A stretch of DNA of 36,247 nucleotides from Alphaproteobacteria bacterium (GCA_022825195.1 JAJDYL010000155.1:1-36247), one strand, 5' to 3'; numbered from the stretch's first letter, positions 23,762 through 32,640 are shown. The notes: generated by a model from the letters alone, not told the origin. Translations and numbers: made by a program.

Positions 23762-24464
23762 GAGTATCTTCTCCCTGTTCGAACGCGCCTTCGGCAACCA
23801 TCTCCCGCACCAGGCCGGCGGTGATCCGGCGCCGGCCCGCAAGCGCCGCGCTGTCCAGAATATCTACCGCACGCCGCGCCGAGGCGAAACTGCGCTCGAT
23901 CCGGCGGAGCAGCAGGTCCAGCACATCCTGGCCGATCTCGATCTGCCGGTCGGCGAATTGCTTGGCGAGCACGGCTTCGAGCAGGCGGTCGTCGGGTGCG
24001 CGGATGGCGACGGCAGGGCCGGCGGCCAGGCGCGAGGCGAGGTCGGCCGTCCGGAGCCGCCAGCGCGCGGGCGGCGCGGCCGCGGTCAGCAGCAGAGAGC
24101 CGCCCCGGCCCGCCAGCAGGTTGTAGAGGTGCAGCAGGGCGAGCTCGTCCACGGCCCCGTCCGCCCCGTCGACGACGAGATGGCTGCGCCCGCCGAGCAG
24201 GTTGACGGGGTTGGCCTCCGCCAGCGCCGCCGGCGGGACCTGCACGGCGCCGCTCCTTGCGCGCCAGACATGGGCAAGATGCGTCTTGCCCGACCCCGCC
24301 GGCCCCCAGACCGTCAGCGCCGGGGCCGGCCAGTCCGGCCAGCGGTCGATCCACGCCACCGCCTCGGCATTGCTGTCGGCGACCAGGAAGTCCTCGGCGC
24401 CCATGGCCGCCCGGTGGCCGAGATGCAGGACGAGTTGCCGGTTACGGGGGGTCGTCGGAGCCAT
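23739..24464 (-). CDS. hdaA: DnaA-related HdaA regulator of replication (241 aa)
   Basis: The protein has the DnaA domain III core: ALTVWGPAGSGKTHLAHVW (Walker A GPAGSGKTH), HLVVDGADGAVDELALLHLY (Walker B), and the AAA+ sensor part DLASRLAAGPAVAIRAPDD. It lacks the DnaA N-terminal domains and the domain IV DNA-binding signature. This is the layout of HdaA, which inactivates ATP-DnaA after initiation in Caulobacter and related alphaproteobacteria. The start MAPTTPRNRQLVLHLGHR keeps the clamp-binding-type QLxLHL motif near the N-terminus (QLVLHLGH), as in Hda proteins. It overlaps the upstream permease gene by 23 bp and the SDR gene by 23 bp. Confidence 0.88.
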   Translation of the reverse strand: MAPTTPRNRQLVLHLGHRAAMGAEDFLVADSNAEAVAWIDRWPDWPAPALTVWGPAGSGKTHLAHVWRARSGAVQVPPAALAEANPVNLLGGRSHLVVDGADGAVDELALLHLYNLLAGRGGSLLLTAAAPPARWRLRTADLASRLAAGPAVAIRAPDDRLLEAVLAKQFADRQIEIGQDVLDLLLRRIERSFASARRAVDILDSAALAGRRRITAGLVREMVAEGAFEQGEDTHGSRNRG

Positions 24465-25506
24465 AAAGCCGGCTCTCCCGGTATTGCTCGATGGCGAAGC
24501 GCGCCAGCACTCCGATCGCCGCTGCCGCCGGCAGGGCGACAAGCATGCCGACGAAGCCGAGCAGCGAGCCGCCGGCGAACAGCGCGAAGATCACCCAGAC
24601 CGGATGCAGGCCCACCCGGTTCCCCACCAGCTTCGGGGTGAGGTAGTTGCCCTCGACGGCCTGCCCGGCGACGAAGATCGCGGCGACCAGGCCAACCCGC
24701 CAGAGGGAGTCGAACTGGTCCAGCGCGAGCCCGATGGAGATCAGCCCGCCCAGCACGCTGCCGACATAGGGGATGAAGGAGACCAGGCCCGAGAAGATGC
24801 CGACGATGAAGCCGAAATCGAGCCCGGCGAGCATCAGCAGGCAGCCGTAGCCGAGGCCGAGCACGATGCAGACGGTCGCCTGGCCGCGCACGAAGCCGGC
24901 GAGCGTGGCGTCGATGCGCGCGGCCTGCTCGCGGACGACCGGGGCGCTGCGGCGCGGCAGCAGACCGTCCACGGCGGTGACGATCCGGTCCCAGTCGCGC
25001 AGCAGGTAGAAGGCGACCACGGGCGTGACGATCAGGAGGCCGAGCAGGTTGACGAGCGCGAGCCCGCTGCCCAGCACGCGCCCGGCGATCTCGCCCGCCC
25101 ATCCCGCGGCCGCGGCCAGATGGCCGGCCAGCGCGCGGCGGATGCCCTCCATGTCCTCGGGCGAGAATTCCGACTGCAAGCGCGCCGAAATCCGCGAGAC
25201 GGCCTGCTCCAGGGTCTCGATATAGCCGGGCAGGGCGGCGGCGAGGCCGCCGATCTGGGCGTTCACCACCGGCACGAGCAGCAGCAGCAGCCCGAAGCTC
25301 GCCACCGCGAATCCGGCGAGCACGAGCAGGGCGCCCACGGTCCGCCCGACACCCTTCCGCTCCAGCCGGTCCACCAGCGGATCGAGGAAATAGGCGATCG
25401 CGATACCGGCGAGGAAGGGCAGCAGGATGTCCTGGAAGAGCGCGAGGAAGAGCGCCGCAGCCAGTGCCACGGCGAACCAGATTCCGGTTTGCCTTGCCGG
25501 TGTCAT
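24442..25506 (-). CDS. AI-2E-family (PerM/YdiK-type) membrane permease (354 aa)
   Basis: There are about seven or eight hydrophobic segments: two at the N-terminus (FAVALAAALFLALFQDILL, then LLVLAGFAVASFGLLLLL), a cytoplasmic or periplasmic helical loop at 80-140, and a group of C-terminal segments (LGLLIVTPVVAFYLLRDW, GLVSFIPYVGSVLGGL, VFVAGQ, LLGFVGMLVALPAAAAIG). The (F/Y)IPYVGxxxG and E(G/x)xxLTPKxVGxxxGLHP (here EGNYLTPKLVGNRVGLHP) motifs are signatures of the family (PF01594). Members have been proposed to export AI-2 or act in Na+/H+ exchange; the substrate is unknown here. The stop lies inside the hdaA start region. The next gene upstream (CDP-alcohol transferase) overlaps by 4 bp, so these four genes are coupled. 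Confidence 0.9.
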   Translation of the reverse strand: MTPARQTGIWFAVALAAALFLALFQDILLPFLAGIAIAYFLDPLVDRLERKGVGRTVGALLVLAGFAVASFGLLLLLVPVVNAQIGGLAAALPGYIETLEQAVSRISARLQSEFSPEDMEGIRRALAGHLAAAAGWAGEIAGRVLGSGLALVNLLGLLIVTPVVAFYLLRDWDRIVTAVDGLLPRRSAPVVREQAARIDATLAGFVRGQATVCIVLGLGYGCLLMLAGLDFGFIVGIFSGLVSFIPYVGSVLGGLISIGLALDQFDSLWRVGLVAAIFVAGQAVEGNYLTPKLVGNRVGLHPVWVIFALFAGGSLLGFVGMLVALPAAAAIGVLARFAIEQYRESRLYGSDDPP

Positions 25507-26060
25507 GGCGCTTCGCCTCCCGGTTCCAGCCGCATCATGCTGCGCATCCAGACGACGACATACACCCCGCCCGACACGGCGGTCGTCGCGGCGACGACGG
25601 CGTAGGCGACGGCCTCCAGCGCCGGAACATGGAACCGCCAGGCCAGCATCGCCAGGACCGCCGCCGCGAACGCGAGCTGTACGCAGGTGTTCAGCTTGCT
25701 GGTCCAGTGCGGGCGGACCGGCTTGGCCGACGGCATGAGTATCTGGCCGAGCAGCCAGCCGGAGACGATCAGCGCATCGCGGAACACGACAAGGATCACC
25801 AGCCAGGCAGGCAGCAGGTCGCGGGCGCCGAGCGAGACGAAGACTGAAACCAGGAGCGCCTTGTCGGCGACGGGGTCGAGCAGGCTGCCGAGGCGCGACA
25901 CCTGTCCGAGCCGCCGGGCGAGCCAGCCGTCGACCGCATCGGACATGCCGGCGAGCAGGAACAGCCAGAGCGCCGCCTCGTACCAGCCCTGCACCACCAG
26001 CCAGACGGCCGCGGGCACCGCCAGAAGGCGGGCGAGCGTGATCGCATTGGGCAGGGTCAT
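25503..26060 (-). CDS. CDP-alcohol phosphatidyltransferase family protein (185 aa)
   Basis: The signature D(x)2DG(x)2AR(x)8G(x)3D(x)3D is present as [19 protein letters not shown], then SLLDPVADK. Six hydrophobic segments fit the family topology. Members transfer phosphatidyl groups from CDP-diacylglycerol to alcohols such as glycerol 3-phosphate, inositol or choline. The N-terminal [16 protein letters not shown] is typical of phosphatidylglycerophosphate synthase-like proteins (pgsA), but the exact acceptor cannot be read from sequence. It overlaps the permease gene by 4 bp and follows the DUF2066 gene by 18 bp on the same strand. Confidence 0.88.
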   Translation of the reverse strand: MTLPNAITLARLLAVPAAVWLVVQGWYEAALWLFLLAGMSDAVDGWLARRLGQVSRLGSLLDPVADKALLVSVFVSLGARDLLPAWLVILVVFRDALIVSGWLLGQILMPSAKPVRPHWTSKLNTCVQLAFAAAVLAMLAWRFHVPALEAVAYAVVAATTAVSGGVYVVVWMRSMMRLEPGGEAP

Positions 26061-26078
26061 CGCCCGGCCGCGCCGGCC

Positions 26079-27227
26079 TCAGCGGTCCAGCGGGCGGAGC
26101 GTCCAGCCGCTGCTGTCCGCCCGTTCGAGTGCGAGGCCCTGCCGCTCCAGCACGCCCCGCAGGCGTTCCGCGCCGCCCGCGAACCGGAACCGGAAGACCG
26201 CCCGGCCGCGCGCCAGCTCCGCCAGTCGTATCCCGCGCACGCCGCCGGCCGAGGCGAGCGCGTGCCTGACCGCGATGAGGTCGCCGAGCCCTCCGAGCGG
26301 CGCTGTTGCCACAAACGGCTCCGCCGGCGCGTCGGCCGCCACCAGGTTTGCCCGTTTCCAGCGTTCCTGGACCCGCGCCGCTGCCGCTGCGGCGGCCCGC
26401 GCGCAGAGGCTCCCGATCGTTTCCCCGGCCCGGCCCGCGACGCGCAGCGTCTCGGCCGAAGCCGCCTCGCCCGCGCCGAAGCGCCGGAGCGTCACCTCCA
26501 GCACGGGGCGGGTGCGCTGCGCCTCCAGGCGATAGACGGCATGGGCGACCAGCGCGCGCCGGGCGCCGATGCGGGCCGCGGCCTGCAGCAGGCGGGCGCG
26601 GTCGCCCTCGGCCGCGCTGTTCGCCGCGGGCATGGCGGCGTCACCGGCCGGCGGCACCACGAGCGGCACCGGGTCGTTGGCTGCCGGCCGGCCGGCCCAG
26701 GCCGCGCGCCCGGGGTTGGCGTCCTCGAACAGCAGGCGGAGCGCGCCCCAGTCATAAACGGGAAAGACCGCCACGCGACCGCTCACGGCCTCCGAGAACG
26801 GGATGCCCGCCTCGTGAAGCAGCGCGCGCACCGGCTCGGGATGGAAGCCGACCGAGACCCGTGCCAGATAGCGCACCGGCGACTGGCGCTCCTCCAGCAC
26901 CTGCACCTGGCGCATGGCCGCTTCCAGCACGGCCGGTTCCGGCTCCGGCAGCCGCCCGTGGTCCCGGCGAAGCGTCAGGCGGCGCAGCAGCGCATCGAAC
27001 GCGGTTGCGAGCGCATCGGCCATGGCGGCCTGCTTGGCCTCGGCGGCCGACGGCGCCGATTCGTCAACGGAAACGCCCTGCACCGTGTAAAGGTCGACCT
27101 TCGCGGCGGCCGGCTCCCCTGGCAACAGGACCGCAAGCGCCGCGAGGAACACCGCCGCCGCGCGCAACGCGGCGTATCGCAGGGATGGCGGCGCTGGCGC
27201 CGCCGCCGGCCCGAACAACGCTCGCAT
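26079..27227 (-). CDS. DUF2066-domain protein (382 aa)
   Basis: It has a long N-terminal hydrophobic signal or anchor ([22 protein letters not shown]), followed by a domain with [20 protein letters not shown] and a Tyr/Arg pattern ([22 protein letters not shown]) characteristic of DUF2066. These are exported proteins encoded in alpha- and gammaproteobacteria near purM; their role is unknown. Here purM is divergently transcribed 57 bp away. The Ala/Arg content and the C-terminal region ([21 protein letters not shown]) are ordinary for the family. The length agrees with relatives. Confidence 0.8.
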   Translation of the reverse strand: MRALFGPAAAPAPPSLRYAALRAAAVFLAALAVLLPGEPAAAKVDLYTVQGVSVDESAPSAAEAKQAAMADALATAFDALLRRLTLRRDHGRLPEPEPAVLEAAMRQVQVLEERQSPVRYLARVSVGFHPEPVRALLHEAGIPFSEAVSGRVAVFPVYDWGALRLLFEDANPGRAAWAGRPAANDPVPLVVPPAGDAAMPAANSAAEGDRARLLQAAARIGARRALVAHAVYRLEAQRTRPVLEVTLRRFGAGEAASAETLRVAGRAGETIGSLCARAAAAAAARVQERWKRANLVAADAPAEPFVATAPLGGLGDLIAVRHALASAGGVRGIRLAELARGRAVFRFRFAGGAERLRGVLERQGLALERADSSGWTLRPLDR

Positions 27228-27284
27228 TGCGCCTCTTCGCCCGATGGATATTGTCGCGCGGGACTATACCGCCCCCGGGGTGAC

Positions 27285-28331
27285 ATGGCGAGCGCGGAAG
27301 GGACGACCTACAAGGCGGCCGGCGTCGATATCGAGGCCGGAGAGGCGCTGGTGCGCCGCATTGCGCCCGCAGCGGCGCGCACGGCGCGGCCGGGCGCGGA
27401 TGCGCGGCTCGGCGGCTTCGGGGGCCTCTTCGACCTCGCCGCGGCCGGGTTCCGCGACCCGGTTCTGGTGGCCGCCACGGACGGCGTGGGCACCAAGCTG
27501 GAAATCGCCCAGGCGCTCGGGCGCCATCGCGGCGCCGGCATCGACCTCGTGGCGATGTGCGTCAACGACCTGGCCGCGCAGGGCGCGGAGCCGCTGTTCT
27601 TCCTCGACTATTTCGCGACCGGGGCGCTGGACGCGGATGCGGCCGCCGCGGTCGTGGAGGGGATCGCGGAGGGCTGCGTCGCCGCCGGCTGCGCGCTCAT
27701 CGGCGGCGAGACGGCGGAAATGCCGGGCTTCTACCCGCCGGGCCGCTACGACCTCGCGGGCTTCGCCGTCGGCGCGGTCGAGCGCGCGCGGCTGGAGGCG
27801 CCCGCCGCGCAGCCGGGCGACATCGTGCTGGGCCTCGCCTCGGACGGCCTGCACGCCAACGGCTTCTCCCTCGTCCGCCGGGTCGTGGAACGGGAGGGCC
27901 TCGACCTCGGCGGTCCCTCGCCCTTCTCGGGGGGCGCGCTCGGCGAAGCCCTGCTCGCGCCGACGCGCATCTATGTCCGGCCGGTGCTTGCGGCGCTGGC
28001 CGCGGGCGGCGTGCGGGCGCTCGCGCACATCACCGGCGGCGGCCTCGTCGAGAACCCGCCGCGCGGCCTGCCGCCGGGCCTCGGCATGCGGATCGACGGC
28101 GCCGCCTGGCCCCTGCCGCCGGTTTTCGCGTGGCTTGCGGGCCATGTCGCGCCGGAGGAGCTTGCGCGCGCCTTCAACTGCGGCATCGGCATGACCGCCG
28201 CCGTCGCGCCCCGCCGCGCCGACGCGCTGGCGGCCGGCCTCGAAGCCGCCGGCGAGACGGTCTTCCGCGTGGGGGAGGTGGTGGAAGGCGAGGGGGTCGC
28301 GCTCGACGGCCTCGAAGGCTGGCGGCGGTGA
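27285..28331 (+). CDS. purM: phosphoribosylformylglycinamidine cyclo-ligase
   Basis: The protein is a complete AIR synthase of 348 residues, catalysing the fifth step of de novo purine synthesis (FGAM + ATP to AIR). Motifs seen are [12 protein letters not shown] at the N-terminus, [68 protein letters not shown], and [18 protein letters not shown] in the C-terminal half. The ATG at 27285 is chosen, with a GGGG-type ribosome binding site. The stop overlaps the purN GTG (GTGA). The divergent gene is the DUF2066 protein. This pairing is common in alphaproteobacteria. Confidence 0.95.
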   Translation: MASAEGTTYKAAGVDIEAGEALVRRIAPAAARTARPGADARLGGFGGLFDLAAAGFRDPVLVAATDGVGTKLEIAQALGRHRGAGIDLVAMCVNDLAAQGAEPLFFLDYFATGALDADAAAAVVEGIAEGCVAAGCALIGGETAEMPGFYPPGRYDLAGFAVGAVERARLEAPAAQPGDIVLGLASDGLHANGFSLVRRVVEREGLDLGGPSPFSGGALGEALLAPTRIYVRPVLAALAAGGVRALAHITGGGLVENPPRGLPPGLGMRIDGAAWPLPPVFAWLAGHVAPEELARAFNCGIGMTAAVAPRRADALAAGLEAAGETVFRVGEVVEGEGVALDGLEGWRR

Positions 28332-28951
28332 GGGTCGGCGTGCTGCTGTCCGGCCGGGGCAGCAACCTCCAGGCGCTGCTGGACGCCGGCGCCGCCTCGT
28401 GGCGGGTCGCGCTCGCGGTCTCGAACGTGGCCGGCGCGGCCGGCCTGGCGCGCGCCGAGGCGGCGGGCGTGCCCGTGCGCACCCTGCCGCACGGGGACTT
28501 CGCCGGCAGAGCGGCCTTCGAGGAGGCGCTCGATGCGGCGCTCCGGGCGGCGGATATCGAGCTCGTGGTGCTGGCGGGCTTCATGCGCGTTCTGGGGCCG
28601 GATTTCGTGGCGCGCTGGCGGGACCGGTCGGTCAATATCCACCCGTCGCTGCTGCCGGCCTTCCGCGGCCTCGACACGCACCGGCGCGCGCTGGAAGCCG
28701 GCGTCGGCTGGCACGGCTGCACGGTGCATTTCGTCCGCGCCGAACTCGATGCCGGGCCGATCGTCGTCCAGGCGGCGGTGCCCGTGCGCCCGGACGACAC
28801 GGTGGAGGCGCTGGCGGCCCGCGTACTGGCGCGCGAGCATGACGTGCTGCCGCTGGCGGTCGGCTGGATCGCCGAAGGCCGCGTGAAGGTCGAGAACGAG
28901 CGCGTCGTGGCGGTCGATCCGGGCGACCCGGCGGTCAATCCGTCGCAGTAG
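28328..28951 (+). CDS. purN: phosphoribosylglycinamide formyltransferase
   Basis: The 207-residue product carries the GART folate-dependent formyltransferase motifs: [17 protein letters not shown] at the N-terminus, [20 protein letters not shown] with the catalytic Asn-x-His, and [19 protein letters not shown] with the third catalytic residue (Asp in DAGPI). The start is GTG, overlapping the purM stop (GTGA), typical coupling of the two genes. The enzyme formylates GAR with 10-formyltetrahydrofolate. The C-terminus ([17 protein letters not shown]) is ordinary. The gene is followed by 61 bp, then the cytochrome oxidase subunit gene. Confidence 0.95.
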   Translation: MRVGVLLSGRGSNLQALLDAGAASWRVALAVSNVAGAAGLARAEAAGVPVRTLPHGDFAGRAAFEEALDAALRAADIELVVLAGFMRVLGPDFVARWRDRSVNIHPSLLPAFRGLDTHRRALEAGVGWHGCTVHFVRAELDAGPIVVQAAVPVRPDDTVEALAARVLAREHDVLPLAVGWIAEGRVKVENERVVAVDPGDPAVNPSQ

Positions 28952-29012
28952 GGGCCGCAGGGGCCGGGCTATAGTGCCGCCGGCTTGTCTCTTTTGGGGA
29001 GGTTGGCGTCCG

Positions 29013-29144
29013 ATGGCGGAATACAATGCGGCGGCCGAAGAGGCGCGCCACCAGCACATCTGGGGCGGTTTCTGCAGGTTCCTCGGCTGGTCCACCGGCG
29101 GGGTGATCCTCCTGCTGGTCATCCTGGCGGCGACGCTGCTGTAA
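29013..29144 (+). CDS. aa3-type cytochrome c oxidase subunit IV-like protein (43 aa)
   Basis: It begins MAEYNAAAEEARHQHIWGG, followed by FCRFLGWSTGGVILLLVILAA, and ends TLL. The soluble N-terminus, a His, and one membrane segment starting at a Trp-Ser-Thr turn match the bacterial aa3-type oxidase subunit IV family (PF07835). That subunit is found in alphaproteobacteria and has about 40-60 residues. It is a small accessory subunit of terminal oxidase, in the inner membrane. A purine-rich GGGGAGG lies about 12 nt upstream of the ATG. No other cox gene is in the window, so it is orphan here; relatives are often placed away from the large subunits. The short length means it could easily be overlooked. 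Confidence 0.75.
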   Translation: MAEYNAAAEEARHQHIWGGFCRFLGWSTGGVILLLVILAATLL

Positions 29145-29159
29145 CGGGGAGGCAAGGGA

Positions 29160-29345
29160 ATGGCCGGTGACAAGGTGACGGTCGAGGTCGAGTTGAACCC
29201 CGACATGCTGACCCTGCTGGACGACGCGGTGAAGGATTACCGGCTGGCGGACCGCGGCAAGGCGCTGCGCTGCCTGCTGGACTGGCTGGCCGTGGACGGC
29301 GACCGCGACCAGGTGTTCAAGAAGATCCGCTGCCGGCGCTGCTGA
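29160..29345 (+). CDS. small conserved-looking hypothetical protein (61 aa)
   Basis: It reads MAGDKVTVEVELNPDMLTLL, then DDAVKDYRLADRGKALRCLL, and ends KKIRCRRC. The central part resembles a ribbon-helix-helix (a beta strand then two helices), but the C-terminal Cys-Arg-Arg-Cys is unusual for that class. A strong ribosome binding site (GGGAGG) is 11 nt upstream. It follows the oxidase subunit gene by 15 bp and its end overlaps the convergent cobK gene by 29 bp. Function unknown; it may be a small regulator. Confidence 0.7.
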   Translation: MAGDKVTVEVELNPDMLTLLDDAVKDYRLADRGKALRCLLDWLAVDGDRDQVFKKIRCRRC

Positions 29346-30084
29346 GCGCCCCCGAAAGCGTCCACGCGACCGCTTTTTCGACGCTGGAAACGCGCGGGCC
29401 GGGCTCCGGCGGCGGGCGCCGGATCATCACCACGGGCATGTCGCGTTCGCGTGCGGCTAGGATTTTCGCTTCGGTCGCGGCCCCTCCGGAAGCGCGCGTC
29501 ACCAGCGTCCCGATCCCGCAATCGTCGAACAGCCTGCGTTCGCCCGCGAGGTCGAAGGGGCCGCGCGCCAGCACCACCGTTGCGTCCGGCAAGGGCGACG
29601 GGCCGGGGTCGATGCGCCGCAGCACGAAGCGCCGGCCGGTGAGCCCTGCAAAGGCGTCGAGATCGCCGGGGCCGAGCGTCAGGAACACCGCGTCCGGCAG
29701 GCCGGCAAGCGCCCTGGCGGCCGCCGCAGCGTCGGCCACGCAGATCCAGCGGTCTCCCGGCTGCCGCCGCCACATCGGCCGCTCGACCGCAAGCCGGGGC
29801 ACGTCCGCCCGCTCCGCCGCCTCGCGCGCATGGGCGGAGATGCGCGCGGCAAAAGGATGCGTGGCGTCGATGAGCTTGTCGATACGCTGCTCGCGAAGGT
29901 AGCGCGCAAGACCCGCCGCGCCGCCGAAACCGCCCGTCCTGACCTCGCCCGCGAGCGCCGCCGGCCGCCGGGTCCGGCCGGCCAGCGAACTCGTAACCCG
30001 GGCGCGGCCGTCGAGGGCGCGCGCAAGCGCCGCCCCCTCGCCTGTGCCTCCCAGGATCAGCACGCGGGGACCGGGGGAAAACAC
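29317..30084 (-). CDS. cobK: precorrin-6A reductase (CobK/CbiJ)
   Basis: The 255-residue protein starts with a nucleotide-binding loop (RVLILGGTGEGAALARAL) and has DATHPFAARISAHAREAAE, a hallmark of the family, followed by RLAVERPMW. Further motifs are VFLTLGPGDLDAF, RRIDPGPSPLPDA and LVTRASGGAATEAKI. CobK reduces precorrin-6A in aerobic cobalamin synthesis (CbiJ is the counterpart in the anaerobic path). The start is GTG at 30084, since no ATG in frame fits. It converges with and overlaps the 61-aa gene. Other cobalamin genes (cbiD, cobA) are further right, interleaved with unrelated genes. The last residues (SGALSSAGSGSS) lie in the overlap and are probably variable. Confidence 0.88.
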   Translation of the reverse strand: MFSPGPRVLILGGTGEGAALARALDGRARVTSSLAGRTRRPAALAGEVRTGGFGGAAGLARYLREQRIDKLIDATHPFAARISAHAREAAERADVPRLAVERPMWRRQPGDRWICVADAAAAARALAGLPDAVFLTLGPGDLDAFAGLTGRRFVLRRIDPGPSPLPDATVVLARGPFDLAGERRLFDDCGIGTLVTRASGGAATEAKILAARERDMPVVMIRRPPPEPGPRVSSVEKAVAWTLSGALSSAGSGSS

Positions 30085-30090
30085 ATGAGG

Positions 30091-30118
30091 AATGTCACCC
30101 CCGCCGAGGCAGGCGTCA
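30091..30118. repeat. intergenic repeat of the 'GTCACCCCCGCCGAGGC' type
   Basis: The stretch GTCACCCCCGCCGAGGC with AGGCGTC resembles the widely scattered proteobacterial repeat that translates as V(I/T)PA(K/E)AG. It lies in the gap between cobK and the RelBE pair. One copy only is seen here. Confidence 0.35.
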
Positions 30119-30159
30119 AGGCGTTCGGAACCGGCTATGCGACTGCGCGACAGTAAGGT

Positions 30160-30174
30160 AATGTATCCGACATT
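30160..30174. promoter_or_regulatory. palindrome upstream of relB (candidate operator)
   Basis: AATGT-N5-ACATT, 25 bp upstream of the antitoxin start, is a perfect inverted repeat. RelB-type antitoxins repress their own operon by binding such palindromes. Confidence 0.45.
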
Positions 30175-30198
30175 GAACGACTTCGCCCGGAATCGGCC

Positions 30199-30420
30199 AT
30201 GAGCCAGGTCTCAGCGCGGCTTCCCGATGAACTGGTCAGGGCCCTCGACGCCGCCGCCCGGGACCTCAAGCGTTCTCGCGCGGAGGTGATTCGCCAGGCC
30301 ATCGAGCGCTACGTTGAGGATTTCGACGACCTGAGTGTCGCGATAGACCGACTCCGCGATCCGGGCGACCCGGTGCTCGACTGGGATGACGTCAGGCGTG
30401 ACCTGCTCGGTCAGGATTAA
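30199..30420 (+). CDS. RelB/ParD-type ribbon-helix-helix antitoxin (73 aa)
   Basis: The N-terminal SARLPDELVRALDAAARDLKR and SRAEVIRQAIERYVEDFD form a ribbon-helix-helix, the DNA-binding and dimerisation part of many antitoxins. The acidic C-terminal half (DLSVAIDRLRDPGDPVLDWD) is the toxin-binding tail. The 3' end overlaps the toxin frame by 35 bp, the usual coupling. Which RelE-superfamily subclass the pair belongs to cannot be told. Confidence 0.85.
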   Translation: MSQVSARLPDELVRALDAAARDLKRSRAEVIRQAIERYVEDFDDLSVAIDRLRDPGDPVLDWDDVRRDLLGQD

Positions 30421-30652
30421 GCGGAGCGCGGCCAGGGAGCTGGCCCGGATCGCCAGGCCGGCGCGCGAGCGGATCGCCGGGGCGATCGACGACCTTGCCG
30501 GAAATCCGTTTACGGGGACCGCCCTCAAGGGTGAGTTGCGCGGATTGCGGCGAATCCGGGTCGGCGAGTATCGGATCGTGTACGAGGTTCAGGACGCGGA
30601 ACTCGTCGTGCTGGTGATCCGGGTGCGCCATCGCGGAGACGTGTATCGCTGA
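30386..30652 (+). CDS. RelE-type toxin (88 aa)
   Basis: The body (RIKRSAARELARIARPARER, then IAGAIDDLAGNPFTG, then KGELRGLRRIRVGEYRIVYE) has the RelE/ParE-superfamily pattern: a basic N-terminal helix, LKG.LxGxxRIRVGxYRIxY, and a C-terminal VIRVRHRGDVYR. RelE proteins cleave mRNA on the ribosome. The ending HRGDVYR with basic residues is typical. The start is uncertain: ATG at 30386 or GTG at 30398, both inside the antitoxin gene. Paired with the antitoxin just upstream. Confidence 0.87.
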   Translation: MTSGVTCSVRIKRSAARELARIARPARERIAGAIDDLAGNPFTGTALKGELRGLRRIRVGEYRIVYEVQDAELVVLVIRVRHRGDVYR

Positions 30653-30713
30653 GACGCGATATCGGTTCCGTCGGTGAAACGGTGCGCCGATGGACGGTCG
30701 GAGGCCGCCGCGC

Positions 30714-31769
30714 CTACCCCGAACCCCTTCTTCGACCCACACCCGCCTCCCCGATCACCCGGCCGCTGCGGTCGATCACGCGGACATCGACTTCGGTGCC
30801 GCCGGCCAGGGCCGCCAGCGCCGTCTCGCGCGCCTGCTCGGCGATGCGCCGGGCGAGCGGCAGGCCGCCGGCCAGCGCCAGCACCGCGCCGGCGCTCGCC
30901 GCGTCGCCCGCATCCGGCCCGCCGAGCGCCTTCAGCTCGGCGGCGAGGCGCGGAATATCGACGGCGGAGCGGTCGGAGTGGAGGTCGAGATGACCCGCCG
31001 CCAGCTTGGAAAGCTTGCCGAAGCCGCCCGCCAGGCTGAGCCGCGCCACCGGCCGCCGGCGGAGATATTTCAGCAGCGCGCCCGCGAAGTCGCCCATGTC
31101 GATCATGGCGTGCGCCGGCAGGCCGAGCAGCGCCTGCAGCGCCGCCTCCGAACCGCGCCCGGTGGCCGCCCCGACATGCTCCAGCCCGGCGGCCCGCGCC
31201 ACGTCCACGCCGCGATGGACCGCATGGATCCAGGCCGCGCAGGAATAGGGGATGACGACCCCGGTGGTGCCCAGCACCGAAAGCCCGCCCGCGATGCCGA
31301 GCCGGGCGTTGGCGGTCTTCAGCGCCAGCGCCTCGCCGTCCGCGATGCCGATTTCGACCTCGAGGTCGGCGGCGAGCCCGTATTCGTCGGCGACGGTATT
31401 GAGATTGGCGGCGACGATGGTGCGCGGGCCCGGATTGATGGCGGGCTCGCCGACCGCGAGCGGTAGGCCCGGCAGGGTGACGGTGCCGACGCCGGGCCCC
31501 GCGCGGAACCGTACGCCCGCACCCGCCGGCGCGGGGTGCAGCCGGACGCGCACGATGGCGCCGTGGGTCGCGTCCGGGTCGTCGCCCGCATCCTTCTCCA
31601 CGCCGACCCATTCCCCGGTCTCGGCGAGCGCAAAGGAAGCCTTGAGGCCGCGCGGCAGGTCGATGGTGACGGGGTCCGGCAGGCGCCCGGTGAACAGGCG
31701 CTCGCAGGCGGCCCGCGCTGCCGCCGCCGCGCAGGCCCCGGTCGTCCAGCCCCGTCTCAGCTCCGCCAT
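30714..31769 (-). CDS. cbiD: cobalt-precorrin-5B C1-methyltransferase (CbiD)
   Basis: The 351-residue protein opens with RRGWTTGACAAAAARAACER, the CbiD signature (RxGxTTGxCA), and has AINPGPRTIVAANLNTVAD, LSVLGTTGVVIPYSCAAWI, and GRGSEAALQALLGLPAHAMI with IDMGDFAGALLKYLRRR. CbiD methylates C-1 during corrin ring contraction, with SAM as donor. CbiD is mainly of the anaerobic pathway but is also found in aerobic gene sets. The start MAELRRGW at 31769 is chosen over the longer frame, whose extra N-terminus has no ordinary sequence. Divergent to the DehI-like gene with a 55-bp gap. Confidence 0.92.
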   Translation of the reverse strand: MAELRRGWTTGACAAAAARAACERLFTGRLPDPVTIDLPRGLKASFALAETGEWVGVEKDAGDDPDATHGAIVRVRLHPAPAGAGVRFRAGPGVGTVTLPGLPLAVGEPAINPGPRTIVAANLNTVADEYGLAADLEVEIGIADGEALALKTANARLGIAGGLSVLGTTGVVIPYSCAAWIHAVHRGVDVARAAGLEHVGAATGRGSEAALQALLGLPAHAMIDMGDFAGALLKYLRRRPVARLSLAGGFGKLSKLAAGHLDLHSDRSAVDIPRLAAELKALGGPDAGDAASAGAVLALAGGLPLARRIAEQARETALAALAGGTEVDVRVIDRSGRVIGEAGVGRRRGSG

Positions 31770-31824
31770 GGCGGCGATTGTAGGGCCTTGCGGCTGGCAG
31801 GGAAGCGGACATAAACAGGAGGCC

Positions 31825-32640
31825 ATGACCGATACCATGCCAACCTTGCCCGAGAGCGAGGCGACCGGCCCGGCCGCCGCCCTCTACGCCGACATCAGGG
31901 AGGTGCTGGGCGTGCCGGTGGTGAACCTGATCTGGCGCCGGCTCGCCTTTTTTCCCGGCGCGCTGGAGTGGACCTGGGCTGCCGTGCGGCCCCTCTATGC
32001 GGACGGTCTGGCCGACGCGGCGGCGGCGCGGATTCGCGAGAGCACGCCGTTGCCGGACCTGCCGCCCTGGCCCCGCGACATGCTGCCGGCCATGGGCCTC
32101 GGCGGGGCGGAGACCGAGGCGATCCTGCGCATGCTGGCGAGCTATGACCGCGGCAACCGGCTGAACCTCGCCGCCCTCGGCGCGCTGCTGCAGGCGCTGG
32201 AGGGTGCGCCCGGCGGCGGTTCCGCTCCGGCAGTCGGGGGCGCTCCGCGCGCGGCGGTCGAGGGCGAACTGCCGCCGATCCCGGCGATGGAGGCGCTTTC
32301 GCCCGAGGAACGCGCACTGGTGCTCGCCCTGAACGGGCTCGGCAACAGCGGCGATACGGTGGTGGCGAGCCTCTACCGCCACCTCGCCTGGTGGCCGGGC
32401 TACCTGGCGCTCGCCTGGGTGCAGCTTGCCGCGCTCGACCGGGACGGACGGCTTGCGGCCACGATCGCCGCCGGGGCGGAGGCCGCGCGGGAGGCGTCCG
32501 CCGGCATCGCCGGGGGCCTCGACCTGCCGGCGAAGCCGCCGCCGTCTGCGGTCGGCGAGGCGGTCGGGCAGTTCGTGCGCGGCCCCATCGCCCGGATGAC
32601 GCCGGTCTCCCTGCTGCTGCTGCGCCTTCTGGGGAAATGA
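31825..32640 (+). CDS. DehI-like (halocarboxylic acid dehydrogenase family) protein (271 aa)
   Basis: The stretch LYADIREVLGVPVVNLIWRR, followed by LAFFPGALEWTWAAVRPLYA, is the typical repeat unit of DehI-family proteins (PF10778). The second half repeats the arrangement (LVLALNGLGNSGDTVVASLY, RHLAWWPGYLALAWVQLAAL). In characterised DehI, two such halves form a pseudo-dimer that dehalogenates both enantiomers of 2-haloacids. Whether this relative has such activity is not known, and most genes so named are unproven. The ATG has AGGAGG about 4 nt upstream (AGGAGGCC). It overlaps cobA by 4 bp, so it is cotranscribed with a cobalamin gene despite no obvious functional link. Confidence 0.8.
   Translation: MTDTMPTLPESEATGPAAALYADIREVLGVPVVNLIWRRLAFFPGALEWTWAAVRPLYADGLADAAAARIRESTPLPDLPPWPRDMLPAMGLGGAETEAILRMLASYDRGNRLNLAALGALLQALEGAPGGGSAPAVGGAPRAAVEGELPPIPAMEALSPEERALVLALNGLGNSGDTVVASLYRHLAWWPGYLALAWVQLAALDRDGRLAATIAAGAEAAREASAGIAGGLDLPAKPPPSAVGEAVGQFVRGPIARMTPVSLLLLRLLGK

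Noticed and set aside
21836..23824. A 662-residue plus-strand frame opposite the amidohydrolase and SDR genes
   Set aside because: It lacks any recognisable domain, and the minus strand has two canonical families in the same place.
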